This document shows, in pieces, positions 9,440 through 18,366 of a stretch of DNA of 64,000 nt (positions are counted from its first letter, which is position 1; each line of letters begins with the position of its first letter). Source of the DNA: Haloprofundus salinisoli (lineage in GTDB: Archaea; Halobacteriota; Halobacteria; Halobacteriales; Haloferacaceae); NCBI RefSeq assembly GCF_020097815.1, contig NZ_CP083663.1, forward strand, positions 1,984,001-2,048,000, given 5' to 3'. Both the position numbers and the translations under genes were made by a program. The notes beneath the pieces are model-generated. The model had not been told where the DNA came from. It made no database searches and saw nothing but the letters and a program-made list of their open reading frames with translations.

Positions 9440-9706
9440 TCAGAGGTTGAGGCCGATGGGCCACTCGCAGGAGGGGCAGGTGAACGCGACCGAGATCTTC
9501 TCCGGGTCGCGCCCCTCGAAGAACGCCGGTTCGTACGTCGAGAGCGTCGCGTAGTGCCCGCACTCGGGGCACTCTTCGGTGAGTTCCGCGAGGATATCGT
9601 CTCGAATCAGTTCGACCGCGGCGTCTCTCTCGCTCCGAGGGACGGCGATAGCGCACTCGTGCTGTCGCTTCGTCTTCGGGTCCATCGCACCCATCGTCGG
9701 GTCCAT
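9440..9706 (-). CDS. Zinc-ribbon protein, haloarchaeal
   Basis: An 88-residue protein with two cysteine pairs, CPECG near residue 47 and CPSCEW near residue 79, spaced as in a zinc ribbon. The rest is acidic and lacks membrane segments. A TATA-like box (CTATAAG on the coding strand) about 27 bases before the first ATG supports this start over the internal ATGs at codons 5 and 8. It is convergent with the ZIP-family gene. Function unknown. Confidence 0.75.
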   Translation of the reverse strand: MDPTMGAMDPKTKRQHECAIAVPRSERDAAVELIRDDILAELTEECPECGHYATLSTYEPAFFEGRDPEKISVAFTCPSCEWPIGLNL

Positions 9707-9799
9707 GGTGGTGGGGTCGGCGGCCCACTTATAGGCCTTCTGAACCGTCTCGTGTGGGCGACGTAACCGGGGCGGCGTCGGAGTCGACCTGCTCGGTGC

Positions 9800-10132
9800 T
9801 CAGTCCAACCGCCGCAGTTGCAGCGAGATGCCGCCGACGCAGAGCAGGAGGACGACGAGGTTGAACGCTGCACGGAAGAGTATTCGGTAGTCGGGAGCGA
9901 CCCAGCGGTCGATGGCGCCGCCGACGGCTGTGTACAGTTGGACCGCCGTCACCAGCGCGAACAGCACCAGCACCGCCAGCGCGGCGTAGTTCAAGAGTGT
10001 TCGCACGTCGCGGCCCGAGCGGTCGCGGTCGTTGCTCGGATTGGCGTTGCTGTTCGTCGTTCCTCCATCGGTTCGCGTCGTAGAGTTATCGTTCGTGGTC
10101 ATCTCTGTGGGAGTCGATTGGTCGTCTCTCAT
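9800..10132 (-). CDS. Small two-TM membrane protein, haloarchaeal
   Basis: A 110-residue protein: an N-terminal hydrophilic, Asn/Thr/Asp-rich stretch of about 43 residues, then two hydrophobic segments (ALAVLVLFALVTAVQLYTAV and FNLVVLLLCVGGISLQL). Its start overlaps the stop of the upstream PGF-CTERM gene by four bases, so the two are one operon and may act together at the cell surface. I do not recognise a functional family. Confidence 0.75.
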   Translation of the reverse strand: MRDDQSTPTEMTTNDNSTTRTDGGTTNSNANPSNDRDRSGRDVRTLLNYAALAVLVLFALVTAVQLYTAVGGAIDRWVAPDYRILFRAAFNLVVLLLCVGGISLQLRRLD

Positions 10133-11142
10133 TCGGACCGCCTCCGGGCGAGAAGCGCCGCCGCGAGCAGGGCGACGACGGCGACGACGACGCCGAATCC
10201 GGGCGTGTCGGACTGAGTCCCCCTGTACGCGCCGCCGTCTTCGGTGGCAGCGGTCGTTTCCGCGCCTCCGGACTCGAAGTCCTCCACCTCGAACTCGACT
10301 TCCCGCTCGGTGACGTTCGCGCTAATGCGCTCGGTCGGGTCGAGGTTCGCCACGCTCCGGGCGGAGTCGACGTGGACGTCGTCGCGCCAGAGGATGGCGT
10401 CGACGTAGTAGTTGTACTCGCCGGGCACCGTCACGGAGGCGTCGACGGTCGAGGTTCGCCCGGCGCGAATCTCGCCGACGGGGACGGTGACCCGGTCGGC
10501 GACGACGTTCGACTCGGCCTGTCGGACGACGAACGTCGCTTCGAGGTCGCTCGTCGGCGCGTCGCCGCCGTTCGTCAGCGCCGCCGAGAGATCGAGACTG
10601 ACCCGGTCGCCGTCGGCGGAGCCGACCGAAACGGAGACGGGCTGTAACGCCGTCGATTCGGCGAACCCGACGTTCGAGTCGGCGTAGGCGGGCGTGAGCG
10701 CTTCGAGGCCGCTGACGCGCCGAGTCGCACGGTCGACGCGTTCGCCGTCGCGGAAGACGATGGTCTCTATCTCGTAGCCGCCCTCGCGGGCGACGGTGAG
10801 GTTGGCGCGGACGGGCGTCTCGCGGTCGCCCGTGAGCGTCCCCACGTCGGCGGTGTGACTCGTCTCGACGAGATTCGACTCGCTGTCGATAGCGCGGAAC
10901 AGCACGGTGACGTTGTCGGTGGGGTTACCTCGGTGTTCGAGCCTGGCTTCGACGGCCAGCGTGGCCGTCTCGCCCGTCGCAGCGCCGGGGGCGATAGGGA
11001 CCTCCTCGACCTGGACGGGACCGGGACGGAGCGGCCCGTCGTCGGTCGGGTCGGCGAGGGCACCGGGGACCACCGCGGCGGCGACGAGCGACACCACGGC
11101 CACGACGGTGGCCGCGGCGGCGAACGTCGTTTCACGGTTCAT
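10129..11142 (-). CDS. PGF-CTERM-anchored surface protein
   Basis: A 337-residue exported protein. It has a hydrophobic signal segment at residues 5-30, an extracellular region built of two beta-rich repeats with CARDB-like or immunoglobulin-like character, and a C-terminal sorting signal: TPGF, a hydrophobic run, then ARRRSE. In haloarchaea the PGF-CTERM tail is processed by the archaeosortase ArtA and the protein becomes lipid-linked. A TATA-like box (ACATTTAACG) about 25 bases upstream supports the start. It is co-transcribed with the small membrane protein downstream. Confidence 0.85.
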   Translation of the reverse strand: MNRETTFAAAATVVAVVSLVAAAVVPGALADPTDDGPLRPGPVQVEEVPIAPGAATGETATLAVEARLEHRGNPTDNVTVLFRAIDSESNLVETSHTADVGTLTGDRETPVRANLTVAREGGYEIETIVFRDGERVDRATRRVSGLEALTPAYADSNVGFAESTALQPVSVSVGSADGDRVSLDLSAALTNGGDAPTSDLEATFVVRQAESNVVADRVTVPVGEIRAGRTSTVDASVTVPGEYNYYVDAILWRDDVHVDSARSVANLDPTERISANVTEREVEFEVEDFESGGAETTAATEDGGAYRGTQSDTPGFGVVVAVVALLAAALLARRRSE

Positions 11143-11287
11143 ATCACGGCGGTCACGTGTCGGCGTTAAATGTTTTGTGTAGTCACTGTCAGGAAAATAC
11201 GCACGAAGGGGGCGACCGCCGCGCGGACGGCGACATCGTCGCAGAGCGGGTGAGGAGTCCTCGGAAGGGCGGTTGCGAATCCGCCGG

Positions 11288-11659
11288 TCAGACGTCGTCG
11301 CTTCGCTCGGTGTTAGTCGTCCCCGAGATATCGAGCGTCGCCTCGAACGTCTCCAACTCGCGCCCGTACTCCCGCTCCGACAGGTCCCCCTCGGCGAACG
11401 CCGTCGTCGACTTCGAGAGCGATTTGGCGGCTTTGAACTGTGTGCGGTCGAGTTCGAAGCCGGTACCGCAGATGCTGCAGAACAGTCCCCGCGTCGCTCG
11501 CTCGAGCGGCAAGAGCGGCAGGAAGTACAGCGTGAGCCAGCGTCTGGACTTCCTCAGTTCGTAGTACTGGTCGTTGTCGCAGTGGCTACAGTGTCCGGGG
11601 TACGTCTCGCCGTACTCTTTGCTCCGTCGCGGCCAGCCGAAGATGATGAACAGTAGCAT
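11288..11659 (-). CDS. Zinc-ribbon domain membrane-associated protein
   Basis: A 123-residue protein with a cysteine pair CSHCDN near residue 23, a hydrophobic patch (WLTLYFLPLLPLE) and a second pair CSICG near residue 60, then an acidic helical tail. The layout resembles small zinc-ribbon proteins found widely in bacteria and archaea whose function is not known. An AT-rich stretch with a TATA-like box (GTTATATTATC on the coding strand) lies about 40 bases upstream. It stands alone between the PGF-CTERM operon and the ornithine cyclodeaminase gene. Confidence 0.75.
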   Translation of the reverse strand: MLLFIIFGWPRRSKEYGETYPGHCSHCDNDQYYELRKSRRWLTLYFLPLLPLERATRGLFCSICGTGFELDRTQFKAAKSLSKSTTAFAEGDLSEREYGRELETFEATLDISGTTNTERSDDV

Positions 11660-11725
11660 CTCCGAGTATTATCTCGTTGTCATCTGACTTTTTTTGATAA
11701 TATAACTTCGACGCCCGGGGGCCCT

Positions 11726-12961
11726 TCACTCCACCTCGAACACTTTCTCCGCGAGCGTCGGCACGAACGTTCCGATGTCGGTCACCATGCCGATGGCCTG
11801 CGACGACCCGCGGTCCAACAGTTGGGTGACCGTCGCGGGGTTGATGTCGACGCAGACGGTTTTCGTCGTCGACGGGAGGCAGTTGCCGACGGCGACGGAG
11901 TGAAGCAGCGTCGACAGCATCAACACGAGGTCGGCCTCGTGGGCCTGCTCGCGGATGGCGTTCTGCGCCTCGACGGCGTCGGTGATGGTGTCGGGCAGCG
12001 GGCCGTCGTCGCGGATGGAGCCCGCGAGCACGAAGTCGACGTTGTTTCGGACGCACTCGTACATCACGCCCTCCTCGATGAGTCCGGCGTCGACGGCTTC
12101 GCGGATACCGCCCGCGCGGATGACCTCGCTGATGGTGTAGATGTGGTGTTTGTGCCCCTTCCGCGGGTGTTCCATCGTCTCTATGTCCATGCCGAGGGAG
12201 GTGCCGTAGAGGCCGCGTTCGATGTCGTGGGTGGCGAAGCCGTTGCCCGCCGAGAGACCGTCGACGAACCCCTCGCGGACGAGGTCCGCCAGCGCGTCGC
12301 CCGCGCCGGAGTGGATGAGTGCCGGGCCGGCGACGACGAGGACGTTACCGCCCTCGCGCTTCGTCTCGACGAGCGCCTCGGCGACTTCGCGGATGAGCGA
12401 CTCCGAGGGGCGCTCCGAGGAGACGCCGCCCTGCATGAAGCCGAACGGGCCAGAAGCGTCGCGGGGTCGTTCCGGCGGGTTGACTCTGATACCCGACTCG
12501 CCGACGACGACGAGGTCGTCCTTCCGAATCGCGTTCAGCACCTTCGTCCGCGCGCTGAGTTCGCCGTCTTCGCCCTCCTCTATCACGACCGCGCAGTCCA
12601 TCTCGATGTCGTCGACGGGAGTCCACTCGTCGCGGTAGAACACCTCGGTCGGGTGGTTGGTCGTCGAGTAGAAACCGGCGGGGACGACCCGGTCTGCGGG
12701 TGCGGGTTCGACTGACACCGGGCGCGGGTCGGCGGGGTTCGCACCGCTCTGGTGGAGTTCGTGGACGATGGTCTGCAGGTCGCCTTCGGTGTCGGCGGAG
12801 ACGCGCATCCGACAGTAGGTGGTGGCGTCTTTGTGGCGGCCGACCTCGAACTCCTCTACCTCGAACGAACCGCCGAGGTCCATCACGATGCCGAAACAGC
12901 GGCCCATCATCCCCGAGTCGATGATGTGGCCCTCCAGTTCCACGGTACGGGAGACAGTCAT
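11726..12961 (-). CDS. Archaeal-type ornithine cyclodeaminase (TIGR00300 family)
   Basis: A 411-residue protein of the LOR/SDH-like family shown in a methanogen to convert ornithine to proline and ammonia, and found as the C-terminal part of cyanobacterial AgrE. The N-terminal domain (residues 1-105) begins with VSRTVELEGHIIDSGMM; the larger domain contains the NAD-binding core with VVAGPALIHSG near residue 207 and GYSAGNG-like glycine clusters (VDGLSAGNGFATHD). The ending CVDINPATVTQLLDRGSSQ is typical of the family. It is a single gene; a proline-synthesis role is inferred from the family, not from neighbours. Confidence 0.85.
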   Translation of the reverse strand: MTVSRTVELEGHIIDSGMMGRCFGIVMDLGGSFEVEEFEVGRHKDATTYCRMRVSADTEGDLQTIVHELHQSGANPADPRPVSVEPAPADRVVPAGFYSTTNHPTEVFYRDEWTPVDDIEMDCAVVIEEGEDGELSARTKVLNAIRKDDLVVVGESGIRVNPPERPRDASGPFGFMQGGVSSERPSESLIREVAEALVETKREGGNVLVVAGPALIHSGAGDALADLVREGFVDGLSAGNGFATHDIERGLYGTSLGMDIETMEHPRKGHKHHIYTISEVIRAGGIREAVDAGLIEEGVMYECVRNNVDFVLAGSIRDDGPLPDTITDAVEAQNAIREQAHEADLVLMLSTLLHSVAVGNCLPSTTKTVCVDINPATVTQLLDRGSSQAIGMVTDIGTFVPTLAEKVFEVE

Positions 12962-12978
12962 AGCGGAGAGACGCGGGA

Positions 12979-13018
12979 GACCGAAAAGAGGGTTACGTCG
13001 CGGGGGAAGCTTGCGACG
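12979..13018 (-). terminator. Hairpin plus T-run after the hydrolase operon
   Basis: On the minus strand, about 30 bases beyond the hydrolase stop, GCGTCGC...GCGACG forms a six-to-seven base-pair stem and is followed by CCCTCTTTTC. The layout suits an intrinsic-type terminator for the two-gene operon ending at 13049. Archaeal termination mostly needs only T-runs, so the hairpin may be incidental. Confidence 0.35.
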
Positions 13019-13048
13019 CGAGCGATGCGCCGAGTTCGCTGCCGGTCG

Positions 13049-14026
13049 TCAGTCGCCCGCCGAGTCGCCGACGACGCGGTCGAGAAAGGCGAACTGGTGG
13101 GCCAGCGACTCCTCGAACGTCTCCCCGCCGTAGACGTCGAAGTGCCCCACCGGAAGCCGGAGGAACGTCCCGTTCGGGAGCTTCGATGCGGCGCTCTCGA
13201 CGTCCGAGAGCGAGGCGATTTCGTCGTGTTCGCCCGCGACAACGAGCGTCGGGCAGTGGACCTCGTCGGTTTTCGTCCCGGGGCGGTAGCCCGAAATCGA
13301 GAGGAACGCTCGCGCGGGCGTCTCGTTCTTCCACCCCGAACTCGACGGCACGAGGTCGAAAAAGCCCGTCTTCGCGCCCGGTTCGTTGATGACGGCAAAC
13401 TCCTCGGGCGTGCCGACGATAGGAATCGTCTTCGAACGTCCGACGAACGAGAGGAGTTTGTCGGCGAGCGCCAGCGGCAGCGCCTTGGCGACGAACTTCA
13501 GCCCCTTGCCGAGCGTCGTCGACCGCCCGTCGACGACCGGGACCTGCGAGATGACCGCCGCGACGTGCGGTTCGCCCGCGGCGATCTCCAGGACGTGGCC
13601 GCCCGCGAACGACGACCCCCAGAGGACGAGTCGGTCCGAATCGACGCCGTCTAACTCGTCGGCCCGTTCGATGGCCGCCCGCCAGTCGGCGATCTGTTTC
13701 GCGGGACTGATCAGATTTCGCGGCTTGCCGTCGCTGTCGCCGAAGTGGCGGTGGTCGAAGAGGAAGACGGCGTAGCCTCGCTCGGCGAACCGCTCGGCGT
13801 AGGCGGGGAGGCCGAACTCGCGGTCGGAACCGAGGCCGGCCGACATCAGAACCAGCGGCGGGTTCTTCGGGCGGTCCGGACGGTACAGCGTCCCGACGCA
13901 GCGCTCGCCGTCGCTGTCGAACCGGACGCTGACTGTCGAGAACTCGTAGCGGGAGGGACGACGCTGCTCGCCGGTCGTCGCGTCGACGCCCTCGCGGTGT
14001 CGCCACGCGCTCTCCTCTCGGCTCAT
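13049..14026 (-). CDS. Alpha/beta hydrolase
   Basis: A 325-residue alpha/beta-hydrolase fold protein. It shows the oxyanion region (LVLMSAGLGSDREFG), a nucleophile elbow WGSSFAGG, an acid (VAGEHDE) and a C-terminal histidine (VGHFDVYGG), so the catalytic triad is complete. The set resembles the dienelactone hydrolase/YcjY-like branch. The start at 14026 overlaps the stop of the upstream gene by four bases (ATGA), which decides against the longer arginine-rich reading frame. Substrate unknown. Confidence 0.88.
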   Translation of the reverse strand: MSREESAWRHREGVDATTGEQRRPSRYEFSTVSVRFDSDGERCVGTLYRPDRPKNPPLVLMSAGLGSDREFGLPAYAERFAERGYAVFLFDHRHFGDSDGKPRNLISPAKQIADWRAAIERADELDGVDSDRLVLWGSSFAGGHVLEIAAGEPHVAAVISQVPVVDGRSTTLGKGLKFVAKALPLALADKLLSFVGRSKTIPIVGTPEEFAVINEPGAKTGFFDLVPSSSGWKNETPARAFLSISGYRPGTKTDEVHCPTLVVAGEHDEIASLSDVESAASKLPNGTFLRLPVGHFDVYGGETFEESLAHQFAFLDRVVGDSAGD

Positions 14027-14397
14027 CGGTCGCCTCCGGCGAACATCGACGGCTCCTCTTCGAGCGTATCGAGGACGAGTTCGGAGAAGTCCTCGTCGGA
14101 GAGGCCGTACGAGAGGTAGTCCTCGAACCACTCGGCTTCGGCCCGCCAGCGACCCTGGACGTCGTCGTCGATGCGAACCGACGTCGCGCGGACCGGTTCG
14201 GGCTTCCACTCGCCCTCCCGCGCGAGGTCGATGAAGGCGGTCAGCGCCTGGCCGACTTCGCGGTGGTTGACGTGCGCGGCGGGAAACGCCGTCATGTACG
14301 TCAGGTCGACGCCGTCGGACCCGTCGCCGACGTCCACCTCCTCGACGTTGATACCGTTGCCCCGGAGTTCCTCCTCGATGACGTTCGCGTCGGTCAT
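14023..14397 (-). CDS. Uncharacterised haloarchaeal protein
   Basis: A 124-residue acidic protein with no recognised motif; it has a cysteine-free alpha/beta composition with a conserved-looking VNHREVGQALTAFIDLAREG segment and a short C-terminal acidic helix. It overlaps the alpha/beta hydrolase by four bases and is the first gene of that operon. Homologues of this size are common in haloarchaea and have no known function. Confidence 0.75.
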   Translation of the reverse strand: MTDANVIEEELRGNGINVEEVDVGDGSDGVDLTYMTAFPAAHVNHREVGQALTAFIDLAREGEWKPEPVRATSVRIDDDVQGRWRAEAEWFEDYLSYGLSDEDFSELVLDTLEEEPSMFAGGDR

Positions 14398-14785
14398 ACT
14401 ACGGGATACGGGAGCGGGGGGCTAAACGCTTGCCGCGGCGACAGTTCGAATCCGACGGGAGAACTACGCCGGCAGCGGGCGCTGCGTCGCCGGAGGTCGT
14501 CGGCGTCCAGTCCCAGCGATTCACAGAGGAAGCCCCACTGTTCGGCCTGCTCGGTGACGTGCATCGACGTGGGCTGCCGATGCCGTGCCTCGCCTTCTCC
14601 TTGGTGCGGAGCACATCGGTTCGTCGCCGGTGTTCGCCGCTTGCAGTCGTGCGGTCATCTTCCGGGCGTGACTCGGGTGGACGCGAGTGAGAATCAGTTC
14701 CCTCGCACTCTCATCGGCGGCCCGAGCGGCGGTGGACGGTCGATGGATAATAACCGTTAATAGTCGAAGGGCATTCAGTTAATAC
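14398..14785. other. Intergenic region, divergent promoters and possible remnant
   Basis: About 390 bases between a minus-strand operon and the plus-strand NikR-type gene. Near the right end ATAACCGTTAATAG followed by GTTAATACATG gives an AT-rich promoter for the regulator. On the minus strand 14394-14564 can be read as 56 residues starting MHVTEQAEQWGFLCESLG; only its first half looks protein-like, so it may be a remnant. I see no other gene. Confidence 0.4.
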
Positions 14786-15214
14786 ATGACCGTCGTCAGC
14801 GTCTCCATGCCGGAGGAACTGTTGGCACGCATCGACGCGTTCGCGGAAGACCACGGCTACACCGGTCGCAGCGAAGTCGTCCGCGACGCCTCTCGAAACC
14901 TCCTCGGCGAGTTCGAAGACACTCGCCTGGAAGACCGCGAACTCATGGGCGTCGTCACCGTCGTCTTCGACTACGAGACGACGAGCGTCGAAGAGCGGAT
15001 GATGCACCTGCGCCACGAACACGAAAGCCTCGTCGCCTCGAACTTCCACAGCCACGTCGGCGCGCACTACTGCATGGAACTGTTCGTCCTCGAAGGGACG
15101 CTCGAAGAGATCTCGACGTTCGTCGGCAAGGTCCGCGCGACCAGAGACACGCTCTCTGTCGACTACTCGGTGATGCCCGTCGACGAGTTCGGCCCGCTGG
15201 CCGACGGCGAGTGA
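14786..15214 (+). CDS. nikR: NikR-type metal-responsive transcription factor
   Basis: A 142-residue regulator with an N-terminal ribbon-helix-helix DNA-binding domain ([20 protein letters not shown], then [14 protein letters not shown]) and a C-terminal ACT-like metal-sensing domain. The nickel ligands of NikR are conserved: His88, His90 and Cys96 in [13 protein letters not shown], with a histidine-rich LRHEHE upstream supplying the fourth. The neighbours are not a nickel NikABCDE system but a ZnuABC-like transporter encoded convergently, so this protein may control that transporter or respond to a different metal. Start chosen at ATG 14786, just after AT-rich promoter sequence. Confidence 0.88.
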   Translation: MTVVSVSMPEELLARIDAFAEDHGYTGRSEVVRDASRNLLGEFEDTRLEDRELMGVVTVVFDYETTSVEERMMHLRHEHESLVASNFHSHVGAHYCMELFVLEGTLEEISTFVGKVRATRDTLSVDYSVMPVDEFGPLADGE

Positions 15215-15332
15215 GCTAGCGGCGCTCCGGTCCGGAACTGTTCTCGAACCAAAGCGCTAGTGCGATAGCCGATGCGTCGTCGGATCCGGTCGTAGCGAAG
15301 AGCCGGTTGGTGGAAAAGCGGCCACAGCGAGG

Positions 15333-16334
15333 TTACGGCCGGCCCTCTGAATCTCTGACGCTCCCGCCGTCGGCGGCGGCCTCGGTCGCCGTCTCCGAAC
15401 GCCGGGGGGCGACTCGGTCGGCGGCGATGGCGACGGCGTAGAGGGTGATGGCGACGAGGACGATGGCCCCGCCGGCGGCGACGCCGTACTGGTAGGAGGC
15501 GGTGAGGCCAAAGAGGACGGCCAGTTCGCCCACGACGACGGCGACGAGCACCGACTCGCGGAAGCTACGGGCGACCTGCGCCGCGGCGGCGACGGGGACA
15601 ACGAGCATCGCCGCGACGAGGATGACGCCCATGATCTGCATGGCGGCGACGACGACAAGCGCCGTCAGCATCACCATCAGGCGGTTGTACAGCGGGACGT
15701 TCACCCGGGCGACGCGCGCGGCCGTCTCGTCGAACGTGACGAAGAGGAGCTGTTTGTACGTCAGGCCGACGACGCCGACGACGAGCGCGCTGAGCAACAG
15801 CAGCACCGAGGTGTTCTCCAGGGTCACCGTCGAGAGGCTGCCGAAGAGGTACTGACTGATGCCGACGGCGATGCCGCCGTCGGTGAGGCTGATGATAACC
15901 GTCCCGAGCGCGAAGCCGCCCGAGAGGACGATCGCCATCGAGACGTCGCCGTAGGCGTCGGTGTAGTCGGCGATAAGTTCGATGACGAGCGCCGAGAGGA
16001 CGGCGGCGACGAGCGCCGTCACGTACGGCGAGACGGCGATTTCGAACGCCGACCCGAGGAACAGCCCGATTGCGACCCCCGCGAAGGCGGTGTGCGCCAG
16101 CGTGTCGCCGATGAACGCCATCTCGCGGTGGACGAGAAAACTGCCGATGAGCGGCGCGACGACGCCGACGCAGAGGCCGGCGACGAACGCCTGTTGCATG
16201 AACTGATAGCAGAGAATCTCGATTCCGAGTGGTCGCGTGGCCGCGCACATCCCGCCGCCGATGAGTCGCACCAGTTGGTTGACGAGGTCCAAGAGGAGCA
16301 AACTCGCGGCCGGAAACAGCGTCGAGTTGGTCAT
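15333..16334 (-). CDS. znuB: Metal ABC transporter permease (ZnuB/MntB family)
   Basis: A 333-residue inner-membrane permease with about eight segments after an unusual N-terminal 45 residues. Family signatures include APLIGSFLVHREMAFIGDTLAHTAFAG near residues 60-86 and the C-terminal GVILVAAMLVVPVAAA. It would form the channel for zinc or manganese import driven by the ATPase encoded immediately upstream, with which it overlaps by four bases. The tail after the last segment is acidic and variable. Confidence 0.92.
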   Translation of the reverse strand: MTNSTLFPAASLLLLDLVNQLVRLIGGGMCAATRPLGIEILCYQFMQQAFVAGLCVGVVAPLIGSFLVHREMAFIGDTLAHTAFAGVAIGLFLGSAFEIAVSPYVTALVAAVLSALVIELIADYTDAYGDVSMAIVLSGGFALGTVIISLTDGGIAVGISQYLFGSLSTVTLENTSVLLLLSALVVGVVGLTYKQLLFVTFDETAARVARVNVPLYNRLMVMLTALVVVAAMQIMGVILVAAMLVVPVAAAAQVARSFRESVLVAVVVGELAVLFGLTASYQYGVAAGGAIVLVAITLYAVAIAADRVAPRRSETATEAAADGGSVRDSEGRP

Positions 16335-17107
16335 GGGTGCGAGTGGGTGCTATCGTGGGTGTGGTCGTGGTGGTGGTCGTGCTCCAGCATCCGCTGGTTC
16401 GCACCGTACGCCCGCGAGAGGGCGTCGCTCTCAGCGAAGCCCGAGGGCTCGCCGTGGAAGAACAGCCTGCGGTTCAGACAGGCGACCGTCGTTGCGTGCT
16501 CGGTGACGACGCCGATGTCGTGTTCGATGAGCACGACCGTCAGTCCGCCCTCGTTGAGGCCGCGGAGAAGGTCGTAGAACGCCTCTCTGGAGTCGGCGTC
16601 GACGCCGACGGCGGGTTCGTCCAGCGCGAGGAGGTCCGCCTCGCCCGCGAGCGCCCGCGCGATGAACACGCGTTGGCGCTGCCCGCCCGAGAGATGCGCG
16701 AGACGGCGGTCGGCGAGGTCGGCGACGCCGACGGTGTCGAGCGCGTCGGCGACGATGCGGCGGTCTTCCGCGCCGAGTCGGCCGAAGCCGACGCGGGGGT
16801 AGCGACCCATCTCGACGACTTCGCGGACGGTGATCGGCATCTCCGTCGCAGCGTTGGCAACGTCCTGGGCGACGTAGCCGATGCGCTCGCCGGCGTCGAA
16901 CGTCCGCGCGGGTTCGCCGAACAGTTCGACGCTCCCGGCGTCGGGTCGGGTGAGGCCGAGCATCAGTCGTAGAAGCGTGCTCTTTCCCGAACCGTTGGGC
17001 CCGACGAGGCCGAGAAACTCGCCGTCCTCGACGCTGAGCGAGACGTCTTCGACGACCGGCGTGTCGGTGTACCCGAACGTGACGTTCGATAGCTCGATCG
17101 CGGTCAT
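16331..17107 (-). CDS. znuC: Metal ABC transporter ATP-binding protein (ZnuC family)
   Basis: A 258-residue ABC ATPase: Walker A GPNGSGKST near residue 38, Q-loop YVAQD, signature LSGGQRQR, Walker B LLALDEP and switch histidine IEHD. I use ATG 17107 (MTAIELSNVTFGY) because the longer frame upstream is arginine-rich and non-conserved. The last 20 residues are histidine-rich (EHDHHHDHTHDSTHSHP), which could bind the transported metal in the cytosol. It overlaps the permease gene by four bases; the substrate-binding protein gene lies upstream. Confidence 0.94.
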   Translation of the reverse strand: MTAIELSNVTFGYTDTPVVEDVSLSVEDGEFLGLVGPNGSGKSTLLRLMLGLTRPDAGSVELFGEPARTFDAGERIGYVAQDVANAATEMPITVREVVEMGRYPRVGFGRLGAEDRRIVADALDTVGVADLADRRLAHLSGGQRQRVFIARALAGEADLLALDEPAVGVDADSREAFYDLLRGLNEGGLTVVLIEHDIGVVTEHATTVACLNRRLFFHGEPSGFAESDALSRAYGANQRMLEHDHHHDHTHDSTHSHP

Positions 17108-17223
17108 ACGCTCTTTTCGTCCGTCTCCTCGGTGGCGGTCATCTCTGCGTTCACCCGTCTCTCCGTTCGTTCCGACGGCGTCGTGGTTGAAGCGTCTGAC
17201 GGAACGGTCGCATCGACCGGAAC

Positions 17224-18279
17224 TCATTCCGCGCCGAGTGCGGTCTTGAGGCTGTCGAGGTTCACCTCTCGCATCACGTCGACGTACCCCCATCCGTTCT
17301 TGTTCCACTCCTCGGTCACGCCCGGAATCGCTGTGATGGGGAGCACACCGTCGGCGTCGGTCTCTTCGACCAGTTGGCGAGCGGCGCGGTCGGACTCGAA
17401 CACCGGCGCGAGAACGTGCGCGATGCCGTGCTCGTCGACGAGTTCCTGTGCGCGTCTGATGTCCTGTGCCGACGGTTGGTCGTCGGGTGAGAGGCCGGTC
17501 AGCGCGTGGACGTGGACGTCGTAACGGTCTCCGAAATACTGGAGTGCGTTGTGGCCCGCGACGAGGACGTCCTCGCGCTGGCGTCCCGACAGTTCCTCTT
17601 CGAACGTCGCGTCGAGTTCTTCGAGCGTCTCGTGGTAGGCGTCGGCGTTCTCGGCGTAGGCGTCCGCGTTCGTCGAGTCGAACTCCGCGAAGCCGTCTCG
17701 GATGGTCTCGACCGCGGTCGCCGCGCGCGTGGGGTCGAGCCAGAAATGCGGGTCTGCATCGCTGTGGTCGTGTCCGCGGTCGTCACCGGCCTCGGACTCG
17801 TTGCGACGTTCCTCTTCGTGGTCGTCGCTCGTCTCGTTGTGGTGCTCTTCCTCGTGGTCGTGGCCATCACCGTCACCCGGGGCACCGAGCAGATCGACCC
17901 CGTGACGTGCCTCGATGACCGCCACGTCGCTGTCTGCGTCTTCGAGGTTCGTGACGACGTCGTCCGCCCACGGTTGGAACCCCTCACCCATGTAGACGAA
18001 CGCGTCCGACTCCAGCACCGTCCGCTGGAGGTCCGGCCCGGGCTCCCAGCCGTGACCGTGCTGTCCGAACGGAACGAGGCTCTCGACGGTGGCCGCGTCG
18101 CCGGCGACGTTCGACGCGAAATCCGAAAGCACGAAAAACGACGCCTGCGCCGTCGGTTCGCCGCTTCCGCTCGCCCCGCCGGACTCCCCGCTCCCGTTCG
18201 TGTCCGTGCACCCTGCAAGCGCCGCGGTCAGGAGTCCGGCGCTCGTCCCCAGAATCTCTCTGCGACTGTGAAGGCTCAT
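17224..18279 (-). CDS. znuA: Metal ABC transporter substrate-binding lipoprotein (ZnuA family)
   Basis: A 351-residue cluster A-I metal-binding protein. The N-terminus has a Tat motif (SRREILG) and lipobox (ALAGC), so it is a Tat lipoprotein on the outer face of the membrane. Metal ligands expected for ZnuA are visible: HGHGWEPGP region, EARHGVD, DPHFWLDP and VFESD. Between residues about 135 and 185 is a long His/Asp/Glu-rich loop as in zinc-specific members. It is the first gene of the three-gene operon. I prefer ATG 18279; an upstream in-frame start at 18300 would add seven residues before the Tat signal. Confidence 0.93.
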   Translation of the reverse strand: MSLHSRREILGTSAGLLTAALAGCTDTNGSGESGGASGSGEPTAQASFFVLSDFASNVAGDAATVESLVPFGQHGHGWEPGPDLQRTVLESDAFVYMGEGFQPWADDVVTNLEDADSDVAVIEARHGVDLLGAPGDGDGHDHEEEHHNETSDDHEEERRNESEAGDDRGHDHSDADPHFWLDPTRAATAVETIRDGFAEFDSTNADAYAENADAYHETLEELDATFEEELSGRQREDVLVAGHNALQYFGDRYDVHVHALTGLSPDDQPSAQDIRRAQELVDEHGIAHVLAPVFESDRAARQLVEETDADGVLPITAIPGVTEEWNKNGWGYVDVMREVNLDSLKTALGAE

Positions 18280-18330
18280 GCTCTGTTTAGTAATCCTCAC
18301 TCACCGGTTAATAAACTCTGTCATCTAGTT
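18280..18330 (-). promoter_or_regulatory. znuABC promoter region
   Basis: On the minus strand the sequence TTTATTAACCGGTGAGTGAG lies about 20-40 bases before the znuA start and gives a TATA-like box (TTTATTAA). A similar TAACCG core occurs upstream of the nikR gene (ATAACCGTTAAT at 14748-14760). Shared control is possible but the match is short. Confidence 0.4.
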
Positions 18331-18366
18331 ATGAAGTGTTGTTAGTCGGATGCGAAGGAGTGGTGA

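Noticed and set aside
14394-14564. A 56-residue minus-strand reading starting MHVTEQAEQW
   Set aside because: Only the first half looks like protein, the rest is proline/serine-rich, and there is no promoter or motif; at most a remnant.
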